Shown piece by piece: positions 53,745-56,776 of a stretch of 56,776 bases of DNA. The stretch spans positions 1 to 56,776 of the forward strand of contig JAHHSG010000015.1 of NCBI GenBank assembly GCA_020025305.1, given 5' to 3'. How positions within the stretch are numbered: the stretch's first letter is position 1; every line of letters starts with the position of its first letter. The DNA comes from Oscillospiraceae bacterium (GTDB taxonomy: Bacteria; Bacillota; Clostridia; Oscillospirales; Oscillospiraceae). The notes under the pieces are model-generated. The model saw only the letters and a program-made list of their open reading frames with translations. It was not told the origin of the DNA and did no database searches. The translations under genes were made by a program, and so were the position numbers.

Positions 53745-55247
53745 ATGGCTTATTTCTTCTCCGAACCGTCCCATACCTTCAACGAGTACCTGCTGGTACC
53801 CGGCTACTCTTCCAGTGAGTGCGTCCCTTCGGCTGTCTCTCTGGAAACGCCCTTGGTGCGCTATCGCAAGGGTGAAACGCCTGCTCTGTCTTTGAAGATC
53901 CCCATGATCTCCGCCATTATGCAGTCCGTTTCCGGCGAGAAGCTGGCCGTAGCACTGGCTCGCGAGGGCGGCGTATCCTTTATCTATGGTTCCCAGAGCA
54001 TCGAGGACGAGGCCGCTATGGTGGCTAAAGTCAAGGGCTGCAAAGCCGGTTTTGTGGAGAGCAACTCCAACATCACGCCCGATAAAACCCTAGCCGACAT
54101 TCTGGAGCTAAAAAAGCAGACCGGCCACTCCACTGTGGCTGTTACCCACGATGGTACGTCCCACGGTAAGCTGCTGGGTATCGTCACCAGCCGCGATTAC
54201 CGCGTGACCCGTATGGACCCCACTGTAAAGGTATCCACCTTTATGACTCCTCTGGAAAAGCTGATCACCGCTCCTGAAGGCACTTCTTTGAAGGTTGCCA
54301 ATGACATCATTTGGGATCACAAGCTCAATTCCCTGCCCATCCTGGACGAGCAGGGCTGTCTGGTTTCCTTTGTATTCCGCAAGGACTACGATATGCACAA
54401 AAGCAATCCCCTGGAACTGCTGGACAGCCACAAGCGCTATGTTGTCGGTGCCGGTATCAACACCCGTGATTATGCCCAGCGTGTCCCTGCCCTGCTGGAG
54501 GCTGGCGCAGACGTGCTGTGCATCGACTCCTCCGAGGGTTTCTCCGAGTGGCAGAAGCTGACCATCGCTTGGATTCGTGAAAACTATGGTGAGAGCGTCA
54601 AGGTGGGCGCCGGTAACGTCGTCGACCGTGAGGGCTTCCGTTTCTTGGCTGACTGCGGAGCCGACTTCATCAAGGTAGGGATCGGCGGCGGCTCCATCTG
54701 CATTACCCGCGAAACTAAGGGAATCGGCCGCGGACAGGCCACCGCCCTTATCGAGGTGTGCAAAGCCCGTGATGAGTATTTTGAAGAGACCGGCATCTAT
54801 GTACCTGTCTGCTCTGATGGCGGTATCGTCTATGACCACCACATCACGCTGGCTCTGGCCATGGGCGCTGACTTCGTGATGCTGGGCCGTTACTTCGCCC
54901 GTTTCGACGAGAGCCCCACCGCTAAAGTTAACGTGGGCGGCAATATCATGAAGGAGTACTGGGGCGAGGGCTCCAACCGCGCCCGCAACTGGCAGCGCTA
55001 CGACATGGGCGGTGCCCAGAAGCTTTCCTTTGAAGAAGGCGTTGACTCCTATGTTCCTTACGCCGGTCACCTGTCTGACGGTGTGGCCACCACGCTGGCC
55101 AAGGTTCGCTCTACCATGTGTAACTGCGGTGCTCTCACCATTCCCGAGCTGCAGCAGAAAGCACGGCTGACGCTGGTCTCCTCCGTTTCCATCGTAGAGG
55201 GCGGCGCACACGACGTGGTGCTGCGTGCCACCAGCAAGGAAGTCTAA
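53745..55247 (+). CDS. guaB: IMP dehydrogenase
   Basis: Oxidises IMP to XMP, the branch point to guanine nucleotides. It has 500 residues. ATG 53745 follows GTGAGGTG at six to eight bases. The catalytic loop is GIGGGSICITRETKGIGRGQ, with Cys in SIC; VVDREGFRFLADCGADFIKV is the NAD/IMP barrel. The CBS-domain insert (about 100-225) regulates by purine nucleotides. ARNW and the flap GGAQKLSFEEGVDSYVPY are conserved. The gene is divergent from the purine operon and has its own leader with an internal terminator. Confidence 0.96.
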   Translation: MAYFFSEPSHTFNEYLLVPGYSSSECVPSAVSLETPLVRYRKGETPALSLKIPMISAIMQSVSGEKLAVALAREGGVSFIYGSQSIEDEAAMVAKVKGCKAGFVESNSNITPDKTLADILELKKQTGHSTVAVTHDGTSHGKLLGIVTSRDYRVTRMDPTVKVSTFMTPLEKLITAPEGTSLKVANDIIWDHKLNSLPILDEQGCLVSFVFRKDYDMHKSNPLELLDSHKRYVVGAGINTRDYAQRVPALLEAGADVLCIDSSEGFSEWQKLTIAWIRENYGESVKVGAGNVVDREGFRFLADCGADFIKVGIGGGSICITRETKGIGRGQATALIEVCKARDEYFEETGIYVPVCSDGGIVYDHHITLALAMGADFVMLGRYFARFDESPTAKVNVGGNIMKEYWGEGSNRARNWQRYDMGGAQKLSFEEGVDSYVPYAGHLSDGVATTLAKVRSTMCNCGALTIPELQQKARLTLVSSVSIVEGGAHDVVLRATSKEV

Positions 55248-55292
55248 TTCTTTCTCTCAACAGCAAATAACCGTTTTCGGACACGGAACTGC

Positions 55293-55342
55293 GCCCCCTT
55301 TGCCAGATCGTATGATATACGATCTGGCAAAGGGGGCAATTT
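55293..55342 (+). terminator. Terminator of guaB
   Basis: A perfect 21-base-pair repeat (GCCCCCTTTGCCAGATCGTAT with its complement) with a three-base loop, then AATTTTT. One of the most stable hairpins in the window. Confidence 0.93.
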
Positions 55343-55386
55343 TTATGCCAAAGGAAATCCCAAGCAAACACTCCACCCCGTGATGA

Positions 55387-55415
55387 AAAGACGGGTCGCA
55401 GGGAAACCTGTCTTT
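55387..55415. other. Hairpin in the otherwise empty 55343-55529 stretch
   Basis: AAAGACGGGT pairs with ACCTGTCTTT (ten pairs, one G-U) around a nine-base loop. No U run follows and no gene is adjacent within 230 bases. Otherwise the 55248-55654 gap shows only the guaB terminator and the hairpin at 55530; the 492-base plus-strand frame starting at 55427 has no ribosome site and is not supported. Confidence 0.35.
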
Positions 55416-55529
55416 GCAAGGCGGTAATGGAGAACTTTTTCCGGCTGCTCTATCTACTGGAATTTGAATCTATGGAACACTTCAAAATAAAACTGGTTAC
55501 TCATACAATAAGCCACGCAAGGCAAAGTA

Positions 55530-55569
55530 AAAGGGCCTGCCGTCTGCTTTCACAGACGGCAAGCCCTTT
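55530..55569 (-). terminator. Terminator downstream of the TIGR04076 gene
   Basis: A 17-base-pair stem with one mismatch (AAAGGGCCTGCCGTCTG with CAGACGGCAAGCCCTTT), six-base loop, then UUUUA on the minus strand, 85 bases after the stop. Confidence 0.82.
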
Positions 55570-55654
55570 CGTTCACTTCCACAACGGATATGAAATAGGT
55601 TGTCTCTCTTCTTGGCGGCACTTCACACCGCATTCAGTCTTTATGCTATGTGTG

Positions 55655-55969
55655 TTACTCCGCCTCGTCTTCCAGCGCCTCAATCAGAAAGCTGACAGGT
55701 CGAAATCCATCATTGCAGGAAATCATAGCCGAGCGGGGATTTTTCATCCAACCATCATAAAAGTTTCCGCCGCCATGACTCAGAGCCAGAACAAAGGGGG
55801 ACATACTGTCCCATGCACTGCAGCAAAACCCTTTCGGTCGCTGCCAGCCCTCGGCAATAAAAATCTGCCCTTCCTCCAAATCACAGGTGTGTTCTATGGG
55901 ATTTTCATATTGCTGTGACAAATCTGGATAGGATGCCTTGCGCATTACCGTGATCCGGCATTTCTTCAC
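55655..55969 (-). CDS. TIGR04076-family protein
   Basis: A 104-residue protein of unknown function. KKCRITVMRKASYPDLSQQY at the start, PKGFCCSAWDSMSPFVLALS in the middle and CNDGFRPVSFLIEALE at the end match the TIGR04076 pattern as I recall it. Three or four conserved cysteines (near residues 4, 29, 49-50 and 85) suggest metal or redox chemistry; no activity is known to me. The start is GTG; its ribosome site, GGAGGTG, lies across the last codons and stop of the upstream DivIVA-like gene, so the two are coupled. Confidence 0.8.
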   Translation of the reverse strand: MKKCRITVMRKASYPDLSQQYENPIEHTCDLEEGQIFIAEGWQRPKGFCCSAWDSMSPFVLALSHGGGNFYDGWMKNPRSAMISCNDGFRPVSFLIEALEDEAE

Positions 55970-55972
55970 GCC

Positions 55973-56557
55973 TTACACCTCCGGCTGTTCCAAGCTTTCA
56001 TCCAGCGCCTGCAGCCGCGCCTCCATCTCATCAAAGGCTTCAAAATCCGCTGAGGCCACTGTCTGCTGTGCCTGCATCAATTTTTCTGCAAACTGCTGGC
56101 ACAAAGAAGCGTACTGCTGACGGGTCTGCTCACACCAGCTGCGCTGTGCAGCCATGATTTCCCGCAGCTGTGCAATGGCAGCCCCACGGAACTCCTCCGT
56201 CCTGCGGTGGGCATTGATCTCAATTTCAGCAATGTGATCCTTTATGGACAGATACTCCGTGGCCTGCACCCGCAACACTGCATTTTCCTTTTCCAATTCT
56301 TTCCGCTTCTGTTCGCTCTTGGCCAGATTTTCCGAAAGCTCCGGCACCTTTAAAGCCATCTCGGTCTTTTCCGCATACTCCTTACGGATCTGACGCAGCT
56401 CTGTTTCCATGGTTTCGTTCTGTTCCTGCAGGGATGCATTCTCCTCCTCCAGCGCTTCTATTCTCTCCCGGTTCTCTTTGGCCGTCTTCTCAATAAATGC
56501 AACGACATCCTGCCGGTCGAAACCGCCGAACAGACACGTTTTAAAGCTGGCGCTCAT
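55973..56557 (-). CDS. DivIVA-like coiled-coil protein
   Basis: A 194-residue protein from ATG 56557; the ATG at 56563 lies only two bases from GGAGGGG, so the inner start is preferred. The N-terminus FKTCLFGGFDRQDVVAFIEK resembles the DivIVA membrane-binding region (xGFxxxDVxxFi). A long coiled coil runs from about residue 20 to 180 with no gap longer than a few residues. It may be a cell-pole or septum adaptor. Its role here is not known. It is co-transcribed with the TIGR04076 gene behind the promoter at 56598-56626. Confidence 0.7.
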   Translation of the reverse strand: MSASFKTCLFGGFDRQDVVAFIEKTAKENRERIEALEEENASLQEQNETMETELRQIRKEYAEKTEMALKVPELSENLAKSEQKRKELEKENAVLRVQATEYLSIKDHIAEIEINAHRRTEEFRGAAIAQLREIMAAQRSWCEQTRQQYASLCQQFAEKLMQAQQTVASADFEAFDEMEARLQALDESLEQPEV

Positions 56558-56597
56558 AGACATCCCCTCCGTACTTTCCCTTAATTCTTATTATTTT

Positions 56598-56626
56598 AAG
56601 ATAGCACAATTCAAGGCTTTTTACAA
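56598..56626 (-). promoter_or_regulatory. Promoter of the DivIVA-like gene
   Basis: Minus strand TTGTAA (56626-56621), 17-base spacer, TATCTT (56603-56598), with a TGc extended -10. Confidence 0.6.
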
Positions 56627-56663
56627 GCAAAAGAAAATTTTTGAGTTTTTTCAAAATTACCTC

Positions 56664-56692
56664 TTGCATTTTGTCTGTAAGCGTGCTATTAT
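56664..56692 (+). promoter_or_regulatory. Promoter of tRNA-Arg
   Basis: TTGCAT (56664-56669), 17-base spacer, TATTAT (56687-56692), with TGc directly ahead of the -10. Start near 56699. Confidence 0.65.
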
Positions 56693-56723
56693 AACTAAGC
56701 TGTCTGTAAGACAAGCAAAACAA

Positions 56724-56776
56724 GCGCCGTTAGCTCAGCTGGATAGAGCGTCTGGCTACGGACCAGAAGGCCGGGG
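56724..56776 (+). tRNA. tRNA-Arg(ACG), 3' end cut by window edge
   Basis: The acceptor strand GCGCCGT is followed by TA, the D arm GCTCAGCTGGATAGAGC and the anticodon arm TCTGG-CTACGGA-CCAGA. The anticodon is ACG in the seven-base loop, giving arginine (read as ICG after A34 deamination). The variable loop begins AGG; the T arm is beyond the window. Confidence 0.95.

Noticed and set aside
55427..55918. A 163-codon plus-strand frame after guaB
   Set aside because: No ribosome site; it reads through the terminator hairpin at 55530-55569 and into the TIGR04076 gene on the other strand.

Overview
The window comes from a spore-forming, low-oxygen Gram-positive bacterium of the class Clostridia, most like gut Oscillospiraceae (inference). 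Supporting signs are a SpoIIM-family gene, a T-box leader on leuS, a ZTP (pfl) riboswitch on the purine operon, a type III glutamine synthetase, an archaeal-type IMP cyclohydrolase, the SsnA/YgfK pair, and moderately high GC with sigma-A-like promoters. Coding density is high and almost everything is housekeeping. I see no phage, insertion sequence, CRISPR array or defence island.

Layout. 1-1630 (minus): a GGGtGRT-family protein, cut by the window edge, and an IscU-like scaffold protein. 1778-7259: trpS (minus), then divergent gltX-spoIIM-glnN (plus). 7393-10137 (minus): an acidic zinc-ribbon protein with efp, then an M24 aminopeptidase with a YqeG-type HAD phosphatase. 10213-10989 (plus): an unrecognised protein with a faint GH18-like motif. 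11021-14160 (minus): rpsU and leuS, the latter behind a T-box. 14200-21879 (minus): smc-ftsY-rph-rdgB-yhbY-nadD/yqeK-rsfS. 22032-32514 (minus): ddl-murF-ABC-F-flavodoxin-prfA-LUD-Sua5/CoaE-M18 aminopeptidase, then tepA. 32712-33860 (minus): rodA/ftsW family. 33998-35833 (plus): tsaE-tsaB-upp. 36073-40403 (plus): ssnA-ygfK behind an unclassified structured leader with its own terminator. 40586-53444 (minus): a ten-gene purine operon, purE-C-F-M-N-O-H-D-L-fhs, behind a ZTP riboswitch. 53745-55247 (plus): guaB with an intrinsic terminator in its short leader. 55655-56557 (minus): a DivIVA-like coiled-coil protein and a TIGR04076 protein. 56724-end: the 5' part of tRNA-Arg(ACG).

How the genes fit together. 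The right 20 kb is a nucleotide-metabolism block. Fhs makes the 10-formyl-THF used by PurN and PurH. A ZTP switch, which reads AICAR-derived ZTP as a sign of formyl-folate shortage, controls the operon. GuaB takes IMP to XMP, Upp salvages uracil, and SsnA/YgfK belong to a purine/selenium-dependent hydroxylase group. The left and middle parts hold translation (five aminoacylation or translation factors, t6A genes, RNase PH, S21, RsfS) and envelope/chromosome functions (MurF, Ddl, RodA, SMC, FtsY).

The points most worth a second look are the ssnA leader RNA, PurF without its N-terminal cysteine nucleophile, the Sua5-CoaE fusion, the guaB attenuator-like leader, and the GGGtGRT/IscU-like pair. 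I found no single system that I can call clearly new.
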